A DNA stretch of 64,000 nt from Caballeronia sp. TF1N1 (lineage in GTDB: Bacteria > Pseudomonadota > Gammaproteobacteria > Burkholderiales > Burkholderiaceae), in assembly GCF_022878925.1 (NCBI RefSeq), contig NZ_CP084626.1, forward strand, positions 930,001 to 994,000. The letters run 5' to 3'. The position numbers and the translations under genes were made by a program. Under the pieces are notes generated by a model, which was not told the DNA's origin, did no database searches, and saw only the letters and a program-made list of their open reading frames with translations. Positions 1 to 7,484 of this stretch are shown in pieces; within the stretch, counting starts at the first letter, position 1, and each line of letters opens with the position of its first letter.

Positions 1-730
1 CTTCGGTCTGCGGATCGCCGATACCGATGGTGTGCACCACGATGCCGTGATGCTTCGCAATCTGCGCGGCCTGCGTGGGCGCGATGGCGCTTGCGGTGTC
101 GTTGCCATCGGTGAGCAGAATCAGCACCTTTTCCTGCGCGGGCGTGTTTTCCATGAGTCTGACCGCCAGCCCGATCGCGTCGCCGATAGCCGTGCGCGGT
201 CCCGCCATGCCAATGCGCATGGCGTCGAGCAGCATCAGCACGCTGTCGTGATCGAGCGTGAGCGGCGCTTGCGGATAAGCACCGTCGCCGAACACGATCA
301 GGCCGATGCGGTCGCCCTTGCGCTTCGCAATGAAATCGGCGACTACGCGCTTGACCGCGCTCAGGCGATCGAGCCGTTCTCCGGTCGCGCCATCGATGAA
401 ATCGCGCTCGCTCATCGATTGCGACAGGTCGATCGCAAGCAGCAAGTCACGCGCGGGCAACTCGTGCGTGACGGGCGGTTCGAGGAACACCGGCCGCGCC
501 GCCGCAATCAGCAGCAAAATCCAGAGCACGGGCATGAGCAAGCGCTGCAGCCAGTTGCGGCGCAGACGCACGCCGCCGGGCGCGGGTTTCTCGCCGGCAG
601 CATGGGCCATTTCCTGAAAGAACGGCATGCGCACGGCTGTCGATGTCGTGCGATACGCGGGCGCCAGCCACCACACGAAGAGGGGCAAGGGCAGCAGCGC
701 GAACATCCACACGTACTCAAACTTCCACAT
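1..730 (-). CDS. vWA domain membrane protein (BatA-like), C-terminus beyond window
   Basis: Partial gene running off the left edge; about 243 N-terminal codons are present. The product starts MWKFEYVWMF, with a transmembrane segment at about residues 5-22 and another at about 63-80. A von Willebrand factor A domain follows. Its metal-binding motif is DLSQS (DxSxS), and the strands LIVFGDGAY and VLILLTDGND are typical of the fold. This is the BatA/YfbK-type architecture: two N-terminal helices and a periplasmic or membrane-facing vWA domain. It is the last visible gene of a MoxR-DUF58-DUF4381-vWA operon and its start overlaps the end of the DUF4381 gene by 14 bases, which suggests translational coupling. 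Such operons are thought to act as AAA+/vWA chaperone-like systems for envelope or metal-enzyme maturation; the client here is unknown. Domain call firm, role inferred. Confidence 0.85.
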   Translation of the reverse strand, partial: MWKFEYVWMFALLPLPLFVWWLAPAYRTTSTAVRMPFFQEMAHAAGEKPAPGGVRLRRNWLQRLLMPVLWILLLIAAARPVFLEPPVTHELPARDLLLAIDLSQSMSERDFIDGATGERLDRLSAVKRVVADFIAKRKGDRIGLIVFGDGAYPQAPLTLDHDSVLMLLDAMRIGMAGPRTAIGDAIGLAVRLMENTPAQEKVLILLTDGNDTASAIAPTQAAQIAKHHGIVVHTIGIGDPQTE

Positions 731-1232
731 GATGATGCTCGATCCAGTCGCGCGCCGCGTGAACGAGACGGTCGGCGTCCTGTCGCGTGATGGCGGCGAG
801 TCGCGCTTGCGGCGCATATGTCGCGGTGAAAAGCAGCGCGCCGCTCGCATCGTCGAAGTGACCGTGCGTGGCGCGCAGAAATGCAAGCCAGGTTGCGCCG
901 GTGAGCGAGGCCACTTGCCCGCGCGGCGCGGCGGCAAGCGCGGTACGTTTGATGAGCGGCGCGATCTCGGCAAGCGCGGCCGCACGGCTTGCTTCGTCGG
1001 CAAGCTTCGCTTCGATGCGCGCCAGTTCGGCAAGCGCCTCGCGCCGGTAGCGGCTCCTTTCATGCCGACGCCAGGCGAACCATCCGGCGAGCGCCGCCAA
1101 CGCCGCGAGCAAGACAAGCACGATAAGCCAGCCGATGGTCCGTGGCATATACGACACGGGCTCGGGCAACGGTAACTCGCGCAGCGCCTGCAACGCGGCG
1201 GGCGTGTCGGCGGGCATGAGCGGCGTGGTCAT
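717..1232 (-). CDS. DUF4381 domain-containing membrane protein
   Basis: A 171-residue protein with one strong transmembrane helix at about residues 33-56 (IGWLIVLVLLAALAALAGWF) followed by a basic stretch (RRHERSRYRRE) and a soluble alpha-helical C-terminal domain. This is the DUF4381 layout; the family is nearly always encoded between DUF58 and vWA genes in MoxR-type operons, as here. The start overlaps the upstream DUF58 gene by 4 bases (ATGA) and the end overlaps the downstream vWA gene by 14 bases. The biochemical role is unknown; a membrane scaffold for the vWA partner is a reasonable inference. Confidence 0.85.
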   Translation of the reverse strand: MTTPLMPADTPAALQALRELPLPEPVSYMPRTIGWLIVLVLLAALAALAGWFAWRRHERSRYRREALAELARIEAKLADEASRAAALAEIAPLIKRTALAAAPRGQVASLTGATWLAFLRATHGHFDDASGALLFTATYAPQARLAAITRQDADRLVHAARDWIEHHHVEV

Positions 1233-2212
1233 AGGCCGCCTTGCGCCGCGCGACGCACGCGCTCGCCGAATAAGCGCCGCACCTGATCGACGACCGGTTC
1301 GGCGGTCGATAACGCCATCAACGGCACGCCGCTCGTGCGCAACAGCTCCGCAATCGCTGCCGCGCGGCCCTTGAAGAGGCTGGCGAGCGGCGCACGCACG
1401 CGTTCGTTTTCCATGCGCAGCTCCACTTGCAAGCGTCCTTCGCTCACCACCAGCGCGCGATGCTCGGGCATGCCTTGCCAGAGCGGATCGAAGACGAGCG
1501 CCGCGATCACGTCGTTATGCGCGGCAATCTGCCGGAGCAGCCGGCGCGTGCGTTCATCGGCGCCTGCAAAGTCGCTCATGATGCACACCAGAAAGTCGTG
1601 CGATGCGATCTGCAACACGCCTTCGAGCGCCGCATTGAGTTGCGCGTAATTCGTTCGCGCGAGACTCTCCGCATGCAACGACGCGTTCATCCGCGCGATG
1701 GCGCCGAACAGCAAGTCGATGCGCGCGCGACTTCGCAACGGACGCACGCGGACCACTTCTTCGTCGCCGAACACGACGCCGCCCACGCGATCCCCGGCGG
1801 CAAACGCCATCCACACGGCGAGCGCCGCCGCTTCGGCCGCGACCACGGACTTGAGCGCACGGCTCGATCCGAAGAACATGTTCATGCGCTGATCGACGAT
1901 GACCAGAAGCGGCCGATCGCGCTCCTCGGTATAGACCCGCACATGCGGCTTGCCCGTGCGCAGGCTCACGCGCCAGTCGAGATGGCGTATGTCGTCGCCG
2001 GGCAAATAGCCGCGCAGTTCCTCGAAATTCAGGCCGCGTGCGCGCATGCGCGACGCTTGCCGTCCCGACAAGATGCTCGTTACGGGCGCGGGCGCGACGA
2101 AGCTCAAACCCCGCGCGCGGCCTTCGAGCCCGGCGAGATGCGCGGCATCGACATAAACGCTGCCGATGGCCGAAGGGGGCGGGCCATGAACGTCTGCTGC
2201 GTCGTGCGGCAT
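1229..2212 (-). CDS. DUF58 domain-containing protein
   Basis: A 327-residue DUF58 protein. The family signature is clear: RGLNFEELRGYLPGDDIRHL then DWRVSLRTGKPHVRVYTEER, followed by a vWA-like fold with the first strand LLVIVDQRMNMFFG. In canonical vWA domains this position reads DxSxS; here it is DQRMN, so metal binding is probably degenerate, as in many DUF58 proteins. There is no signal peptide or membrane helix, so it is cytoplasmic. A good ribosome binding site (GGAGG) lies 8-12 bases before the ATG, in the 18-base gap after the moxR stop. It is the second gene of the MoxR operon and overlaps the next gene by 4 bases. DUF58 proteins are proposed substrates or adaptors of MoxR ATPases; that is family knowledge. 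Confidence 0.88.
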   Translation of the reverse strand: MPHDAADVHGPPPSAIGSVYVDAAHLAGLEGRARGLSFVAPAPVTSILSGRQASRMRARGLNFEELRGYLPGDDIRHLDWRVSLRTGKPHVRVYTEERDRPLLVIVDQRMNMFFGSSRALKSVVAAEAAALAVWMAFAAGDRVGGVVFGDEEVVRVRPLRSRARIDLLFGAIARMNASLHAESLARTNYAQLNAALEGVLQIASHDFLVCIMSDFAGADERTRRLLRQIAAHNDVIAALVFDPLWQGMPEHRALVVSEGRLQVELRMENERVRAPLASLFKGRAAAIAELLRTSGVPLMALSTAEPVVDQVRRLFGERVRRAAQGGL

Positions 2213-2230
2213 CGCGGGTTTCCTCCAGGC

Positions 2231-3190
2231 TCAAGCTGGCACGGCCACTTTCTCCACTAGCCGGTCTATCACGTGGTCGGCGCCGACCTTGTCGGCGGTC
2301 GCATCGTAGGACAGCAACAAACGATGCCGCAGCACCGGATGGATGACCGCGCGCACGTCGTCTGGCGTGACGAAATCGCGCTCGTCGAGCCATGCATGCA
2401 CGCGGCTCGCCCGATCCAGTCCGATCGCGCCGCGCGGGCTCGCTCCGACTTCGATCCATTTGCCGAGGTCGGCATCGAGCGCGCCGCCGTGACGCGTCGC
2501 GTTGACAATCGATACGATGTATTCGTCGATGGCCGGCGCCACCGCGACGCGCCGGACGGCTTCGCGCGCAGCGAACACATCTTCCTGCGTCAGCGTTTCC
2601 ATGGCGGCCGGCGCGCCCTCGCTTTCGCGACGCAGCAAGCGCAGCATGTCCGCCTCGCTGCCGGGCGACGCATAACCGATCAGCACCTTCATGAGAAAAC
2701 GGTCCATCTGCGCTTCCGGCAGGGGATAAGTGCCTTCCTGTTCGATGGGATTCTGCGTCGCCATCACGAGGAAGAGCTCGGGCAGCGGGTACGTCTTGCC
2801 GGAGATTGAAATTTGCCGCTCTTCCATGGCTTCGAGCAGCGCGGATTGAACCTTGGCGGGCGCGCGGTTGATTTCGTCCGCGAGAATCAGATTGCCGAAG
2901 ATGGGACCCGGCTGGAACGAGAGCGTGCGTTCGTTGCCCGATTGCAGAAGCGTCTCGCCGCCCGTGATATCCGAGGGCAGCAGATCGGGCGTGAACTGGA
3001 TGCGCTTCATCGTGGCGGCCAGACGCGCCGCGATGGCCTTGACGGTACGTGTCTTTGCGAGACCCGGAAGGCTCTCGAGCAGCACGTGCCCATCCGCGAA
3101 AAGCGCAATGAGAATCTGGCGCACGACGGCCTCCTGGCCGATCACCGCTTGCCCGATGCTCGTCTCGAATCGCCGGATGAGGTCTTGCAT
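2231..3190 (-). CDS. MoxR family AAA+ ATPase
   Basis: A 319-residue AAA+ ATPase of the MoxR family. Walker A is the MoxR variant LPGLAKT, Walker B is ILADEINRAP followed by the sensor-like helix VQSALLEAMEE, and sensor 1 lies in VMATQNPIEQEGTYPLPEAQ. The start was placed at MQDLIRRFETSIGQ, where family homology begins; an in-frame upstream extension to 3364 has no family similarity and would run through the promoter region. It is the first gene of the four-gene minus-strand operon. MoxR proteins act as chaperones that insert cofactors or assemble complexes with vWA partners. It is divergent from the sulfatase operon, so 3191-3430 carries promoters for both. Confidence 0.9.
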   Translation of the reverse strand: MQDLIRRFETSIGQAVIGQEAVVRQILIALFADGHVLLESLPGLAKTRTVKAIAARLAATMKRIQFTPDLLPSDITGGETLLQSGNERTLSFQPGPIFGNLILADEINRAPAKVQSALLEAMEERQISISGKTYPLPELFLVMATQNPIEQEGTYPLPEAQMDRFLMKVLIGYASPGSEADMLRLLRRESEGAPAAMETLTQEDVFAAREAVRRVAVAPAIDEYIVSIVNATRHGGALDADLGKWIEVGASPRGAIGLDRASRVHAWLDERDFVTPDDVRAVIHPVLRHRLLLSYDATADKVGADHVIDRLVEKVAVPA

Positions 3191-3430
3191 GGCTCGCTCG
3201 CTAAGAGTGCAACGCGCACGCGTTGCTGATGCGATGATCCCGAAGCTGTCTGAACACGTGCTGCACAAGTTACTAAAGCAAGGCGGTTTCGTCAAAGCCG
3301 TGTCGGCCCTTTCGCAAGGATGCCTACCGTTTGCGGCATCGCTCGAAAAAAAGATTGCTAACATTTATTCGTTCGTATATTGGTGGCTCCATTGTGTTGG
3401 CTCCCATGCGACACGGTCGGGGTGACGGCA
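3191..3430. promoter_or_regulatory. Divergent promoter region, moxR operon / sulfatase operon
   Basis: This 240-base gap between two divergent operons turns AT-rich from about 3345. On the plus strand a promoter-like pair is visible: TTGCTA at 3355-3360 and TATATT at 3376-3381. The 15-base spacer is short (16 if the -35 is read as ATTGCT). It would give a leader of roughly 45 bases before the ATG at 3431. No clear operator is seen. Assignment is by eye. Confidence 0.45.
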
Positions 3431-4639
3431 ATGGCGAACATACCGGTGAATCACAACGCGGCCGGGCGAAGCTCGGAATTCAACGCAAGGCGCATGGCGC
3501 TGTGGGCCGTGCTCGTGCTGCTATGTCCGGCGCTCGTCGGATTCGCGGTGAGCCGCGCGCTGCGCGAGCCTGCCAGGCCGATGGTCCATGCCGTCCTCGG
3601 TGACGGCGTGAGCGGCCCGAAAGGCATGGCGTGGATACCTGGCGGCGAATTCCAGATGGGCAGCGACAGCAAGCTCGCGCAAGCCAACGAACGTCCGGCG
3701 CATACGGTGCGCGTTCACGGTTTCTGGATGGATGAGCATCACGTGACGAACGCCGAATTCGGCGCGTTCGTGGCGGCCACGCACTACATCACCACCGCTG
3801 AAAAGAAACCCGACTGGGAGACGCTCCGGGTGCAGTTGCCACCCGGCACGGCGCGTCCGCCGGACAGTGCGCTCACGCCGGGCGCAATGGTGTTCGTCGG
3901 CACACGGGAACAGGTGTCTCTGCAAGACTATTCGCGCTGGTGGCGCTTCGTGCCGGGCGCGGACTGGCGGCATCCCTCGGGGCCGTCGAGCAATATCGAT
4001 GGCAAGGACGATCATCCCGTCGTGCAGGTTTCCTACGAAGACGCCGAGGCCTATGCCAAATGGGCGGGCAAGCGCCTGCCCACCGAAGCCGAATGGGAAT
4101 TTGCCGCGCGCGGCGGGCTCGATCAGGCGACCTATTCCTGGGGCAACCAGTTCGCACCCGACGGCAAGCAAATGGCCAACGTCTGGCAAGGCCAGGAAAA
4201 GCAGCCGTTCCCCGTGGTCAACGCGAAAGCGGGCGGCGCGGCCGGGACGAGCCGCGTGGGGAGTTTTCCGGCCAACGGCTACGGACTCTCCGACATGACC
4301 GGCAACGCGTGGCAATGGGTAGCCGACTGGTACCGGGCCGATCAGTTCAGGCGCGAGGCATCGATAGGCGGGGTGGTCAACGAGCCCGCGGGCCCGGCCA
4401 GTTCATGGGACCCGGCCGATCCCGGCGTACCCGTGGAAGCGCCCAAACGCGTTACGCGCGGCGGTTCGTTTCTGTGCAACGAAGACTACTGCCTGAGCTA
4501 TCGGCCAAGCGCGCGGCGCGGCACCGACCCCTACAACAGCATGTCGCACCTCGGTTTCAGACTCGTGGTGGATAAGGACGTCTGGCAAGCGGCGCATGGC
4601 GCATCGCCGGCGAATCCGACTCGGACCGCCGCTCGCTGA
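3431..4639 (+). CDS. Membrane-anchored formylglycine-generating enzyme (sulfatase-modifying factor)
   Basis: A 402-residue FGE-sulfatase-domain protein. FGEs oxidise the active-site cysteine of sulfatases to formylglycine. Family features are the start GMAWIPGGEFQMGS, VVQVSYEDAEAYAKWAGKRL, PTEAEWEFAARGG, GLSDMTGNAWQWVADWY and the C-terminal RGGSFLCNEDYC. The two cysteines fall at residues 349 and 354, the 5-residue spacing of the copper-binding catalytic pair of genuine FGEs, so this is likely a true FGE. Unusually it has a hydrophobic segment at about residues 22-41 (MALWAVLVLLCPALVGFAVS) flanked by arginines. Most characterised bacterial FGEs are cytosolic, so this one may be membrane-tethered. 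The ATG at 3431 was preferred over an in-frame start at 3380 because GGGGTG lies 6 bases upstream. It is the first gene of the operon; the sulfatase is two genes downstream. Confidence 0.88.
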   Translation: MANIPVNHNAAGRSSEFNARRMALWAVLVLLCPALVGFAVSRALREPARPMVHAVLGDGVSGPKGMAWIPGGEFQMGSDSKLAQANERPAHTVRVHGFWMDEHHVTNAEFGAFVAATHYITTAEKKPDWETLRVQLPPGTARPPDSALTPGAMVFVGTREQVSLQDYSRWWRFVPGADWRHPSGPSSNIDGKDDHPVVQVSYEDAEAYAKWAGKRLPTEAEWEFAARGGLDQATYSWGNQFAPDGKQMANVWQGQEKQPFPVVNAKAGGAAGTSRVGSFPANGYGLSDMTGNAWQWVADWYRADQFRREASIGGVVNEPAGPASSWDPADPGVPVEAPKRVTRGGSFLCNEDYCLSYRPSARRGTDPYNSMSHLGFRLVVDKDVWQAAHGASPANPTRTAAR

Positions 4640-4684
4640 ACGCATCGGCGCGGCAACACATTGCTTTCGCGAAAGGAGAGTCGA

Positions 4685-5758
4685 GTGCGGCGGGGACTTC
4701 GACACATTCTTGCTGGCGTGCGGGCCGCGCTGCTGACTGCCGCGTTCGCGGTGCTCCTGGCGGGCTGCGCGCGCTCCGGCAACGACGCGTCCGCGCAGGC
4801 CAGCGCTGGCGTAAGCGCCAGCACCGCGCAGACGGCGCAAGGCGTTCTGCCGTCGTGGCGCGGCGGCCGCGCTCGGCAAGCGCTCATCGACTTCGTGCAA
4901 ACCGTCACGCGCGAAGGATCGCCAACCTATTTGCCGCCCGCGCGACGTATCGCCGTGTTCGACAACGACGGTACGTTGTGGAGCGAACAACCTATCTATT
5001 TCCAGTTTGCCTTCATGCTCGATGAAGTGAAGGCGGCCGCGCCGAACCATCCGGAATGGCGTGGCGACCCGGCGTTCAAGGCGTTGGCATCGGGCGACAA
5101 GGCCGCGCTCGCGGGCCAGCAAAAAGCATTGCTGAAACTGCTCGCGGTGGCGAACAGCGGCATGACGGTCGATGAATACGACAGCGCCATTCGCGCGTGG
5201 CTCGCAACATCGAAGCATCCGACGCTCGGGCGTCCGTACACCGCGCTCGTCTATCAGCCGCAACTCGAACTGCTCGACTATTTGCGGGCGAATGGCTTCA
5301 AGACTTTCATCGTGTCCGGAGGAACGATCGAATTCATGCGCGTGTTCGCCGAACAGGTCTACGGCATTACGCCCGAACAGGTGATCGGGTCGAGCCAGCT
5401 CGTGAAGTACGTCGTGCGCGACGGCAAGCCCGCACTCGTGCGCGAACCGAAGCTCGATTTCGTCGACGACGGTCCCGGCAAGCCCGTCGGCATCTACCGG
5501 AACATCGGCAGAAAGCCCGTGCTCGCATTCGGCAACTCGGACGGCGACTTGCAGATGCTGCAATACACGGCCGCGCAGGACGGGCCGCATCTCGAACTGA
5601 TCGTGCATCACGACGACGCGGCGCGCGAATTCGCCTACGACCGCCAGTCGAAGATTGGCAAGCTCGACCGCGCATGGGACGAGGCGCTCGCGCGCGGGTG
5701 GATCGTCGTGAGCATGAAGAACGACTGGAAGGCGGTTTATCCGGCAAGCGCGCCATGA
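4685..5758 (+). CDS. HAD-superfamily hydrolase, predicted lipoprotein (phosphatase-like)
   Basis: A 357-residue protein with a lipoprotein signal: basic N-terminus, hydrophobic stretch and lipobox LLAGC, so it should be envelope-anchored. The mature part is a HAD hydrolase: motif I DNDGTLW at about residues 93-99 (nucleophile D93, acid/base D95), motif II serine in FIVSGGTIEF, a candidate motif III lysine near KLDFVDDG, and motif IV GNSDGD at about 283-288. Phosphomonoesterase activity is inferred from these motifs; the substrate is unknown. The GTG at 4685 was chosen over TTG at 4661 because AAAGGAG sits at the right distance before GTG and the signal peptide then starts properly. It lies between the FGE and sulfatase genes, so desulfation and dephosphorylation of one substrate class is possible. 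Confidence 0.82.
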   Translation: MRRGLRHILAGVRAALLTAAFAVLLAGCARSGNDASAQASAGVSASTAQTAQGVLPSWRGGRARQALIDFVQTVTREGSPTYLPPARRIAVFDNDGTLWSEQPIYFQFAFMLDEVKAAAPNHPEWRGDPAFKALASGDKAALAGQQKALLKLLAVANSGMTVDEYDSAIRAWLATSKHPTLGRPYTALVYQPQLELLDYLRANGFKTFIVSGGTIEFMRVFAEQVYGITPEQVIGSSQLVKYVVRDGKPALVREPKLDFVDDGPGKPVGIYRNIGRKPVLAFGNSDGDLQMLQYTAAQDGPHLELIVHHDDAAREFAYDRQSKIGKLDRAWDEALARGWIVVSMKNDWKAVYPASAP

Positions 5759-5801
5759 CGGGCGACGCGCGAAAGACGTATGGCGCTCAAGGAGAATCAC
5801 A

Positions 5802-7466
5802 ATGACCAAGCCGCAACTCCGACGCTTCCGCTATATCACCGGCGCGCTCGCCGCGCTCGCGGCGATCTGCGTGCTGATCGTCCCGCCGATCGTCTCGACC
5901 GCGCAGACGCCGAACGCGGCGAAACCCGCGAAACCCGCGCCGGCTCCCGCGCCCGCCGCCGCGCAGAACAATAATCAGAATGGGAAGAAGCCCAACATTC
6001 TCGTGATCTTCGGCGACGATATCGGGCAGACCAATATCAGCGCATATAGCAAAGGCGTGGTTGGCTACGAAACGCCGAACATCGATCGCATAGCCAACGA
6101 GGGCATGCTCTTCACCGACTACTACGCGGAGAACAGCTGCACGGCGGGCCGTTCGACCTTCATCACGGGCGAAGTCACCTTGCGCACGGGGCTGTCGAAA
6201 GTGGGCATTCCCGGCGCGGACGTCGGCCTGCAGGCGCAGAACATCACCATTGCCGAGGCGCTCAAGCCGCTCGGCTATGCGACCGGCCAGTTCGGCAAGA
6301 ACCATCTCGGCGACCGCGATCAGTACTTGCCCACCAAGCACGGCTTCGACGAGTTCTTCGGCAACCTGTATCACCTGAACGCCGAGGAAGAACCGGAGCG
6401 TCCTTATTATCCGAAGAACGACACGGCGTGGGTCAAGGCGAACGCGCCGCGCGGCGTGATCCATTCGTTCGCGGATGGCCGCGTGCAGGACACGGGTCCG
6501 CTCAACACCAAACGCATGGAGACGATCGACGACGAAACGACGAGCGCCGCCATCGACTTCATGCAGCGCCAGAACAAGGCCAACAAGCCTTTCTTCGTGT
6601 GGATGAACACGACGCGCATGCATTTGTTCACGCACGTGCGGCCATCCATGCTCGGTCAAAGCGGCATGCCGGGCAACGAATACGCCGACGGCATGATCGA
6701 GCATGACAACGACGTCGGCAAGCTGCTCAAGGCGCTCGACGACATGAAGATCGCGGACAACACCATCGTCGTCTATACGACGGACAACGGGCCGAACCAG
6801 TTCTCATGGCCGGATGCCGCCACCACGCCTTTCCGCAGCGAGAAAAACACCAACTGGGAAGGCGCGTTCCGGGTGCCCGCGATCATCCGCTGGCCCGGCA
6901 AGATCAAGCCGGGGACGGTTTCGCGGCAGATGATCTCGGGCCTCGACTGGTTCCCGACGCTGGTCGCCGCCGCGGGCGACAACGGCATTGCCGACCGCTT
7001 GCTCAAGGGCGCGGCGATCGGCGGCAAGAACTTCAAGGTGCATCTGGACGGCTATAACTTCGTGCCGTATCTCACTGGCCAGACGAAGGACGCGCCACGT
7101 CACGAGTTCTTTTACTTCAACGACGATGGCCTGCTCGTCGCAATGCGCCAGGACGACTGGAAGGTGGTCTTCTGCGAGCAGCGCCAGCCGGGCGGCTATG
7201 AAGTGTGGGCGAACCCGTTCACGTGTCTGCGCGTGCCGAAAATCTTCAATCTGCGCATGGACCCTTACGAGCGCGCCGATATCGTCTCCGACCAGTATTA
7301 CGACTGGACCACGAAGAACGTGTATATCGCGCAATACGCCGTCTCGAAGGTCGCGCCGTTCCTCGCGACGTTCAAGCAATATCCGCCCGCTCAACGGCCC
7401 AGCAGCTTCAGTATCGACCAGATGACCGACAACTTGATGAAGAGCATCGAAAGCGCGGGCAAGTGA
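5802..7466 (+). CDS. Exported arylsulfatase-family enzyme (formylglycine sulfatase)
   Basis: A 554-residue type I sulfatase. The N-terminus has a signal sequence or anchor (about residues 10-33) and a low-complexity Ala/Pro/Lys linker (about 36-55), then the sulfatase core begins at KPNILVIFGDDIG, whose aspartates bind calcium. The formylglycine motif is SCTAGRS, with C113 the residue converted by FGE; it is the CxAxR variant rather than the commoner CxPSR. Other family landmarks are GKNHLG (lysine and histidine) and VVYTTDNGPNQFSW (Asp-Asn metal ligands). A TAT twin-arginine motif is not evident. The cysteine motif together with the co-encoded FGE makes a cysteine-type, FGE-dependent sulfatase very likely. 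The substrate cannot be read from sequence. Confidence 0.92.
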   Translation: MTKPQLRRFRYITGALAALAAICVLIVPPIVSTAQTPNAAKPAKPAPAPAPAAAQNNNQNGKKPNILVIFGDDIGQTNISAYSKGVVGYETPNIDRIANEGMLFTDYYAENSCTAGRSTFITGEVTLRTGLSKVGIPGADVGLQAQNITIAEALKPLGYATGQFGKNHLGDRDQYLPTKHGFDEFFGNLYHLNAEEEPERPYYPKNDTAWVKANAPRGVIHSFADGRVQDTGPLNTKRMETIDDETTSAAIDFMQRQNKANKPFFVWMNTTRMHLFTHVRPSMLGQSGMPGNEYADGMIEHDNDVGKLLKALDDMKIADNTIVVYTTDNGPNQFSWPDAATTPFRSEKNTNWEGAFRVPAIIRWPGKIKPGTVSRQMISGLDWFPTLVAAAGDNGIADRLLKGAAIGGKNFKVHLDGYNFVPYLTGQTKDAPRHEFFYFNDDGLLVAMRQDDWKVVFCEQRQPGGYEVWANPFTCLRVPKIFNLRMDPYERADIVSDQYYDWTTKNVYIAQYAVSKVAPFLATFKQYPPAQRPSSFSIDQMTDNLMKSIESAGK

Positions 7467-7484
7467 TCCGGGAGCCGAGAGACG

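Noticed and set aside
4403..5809. 468-codon minus-strand frame
   Set aside because: Antisense to the HAD hydrolase gene with its signal peptide and catalytic motifs.
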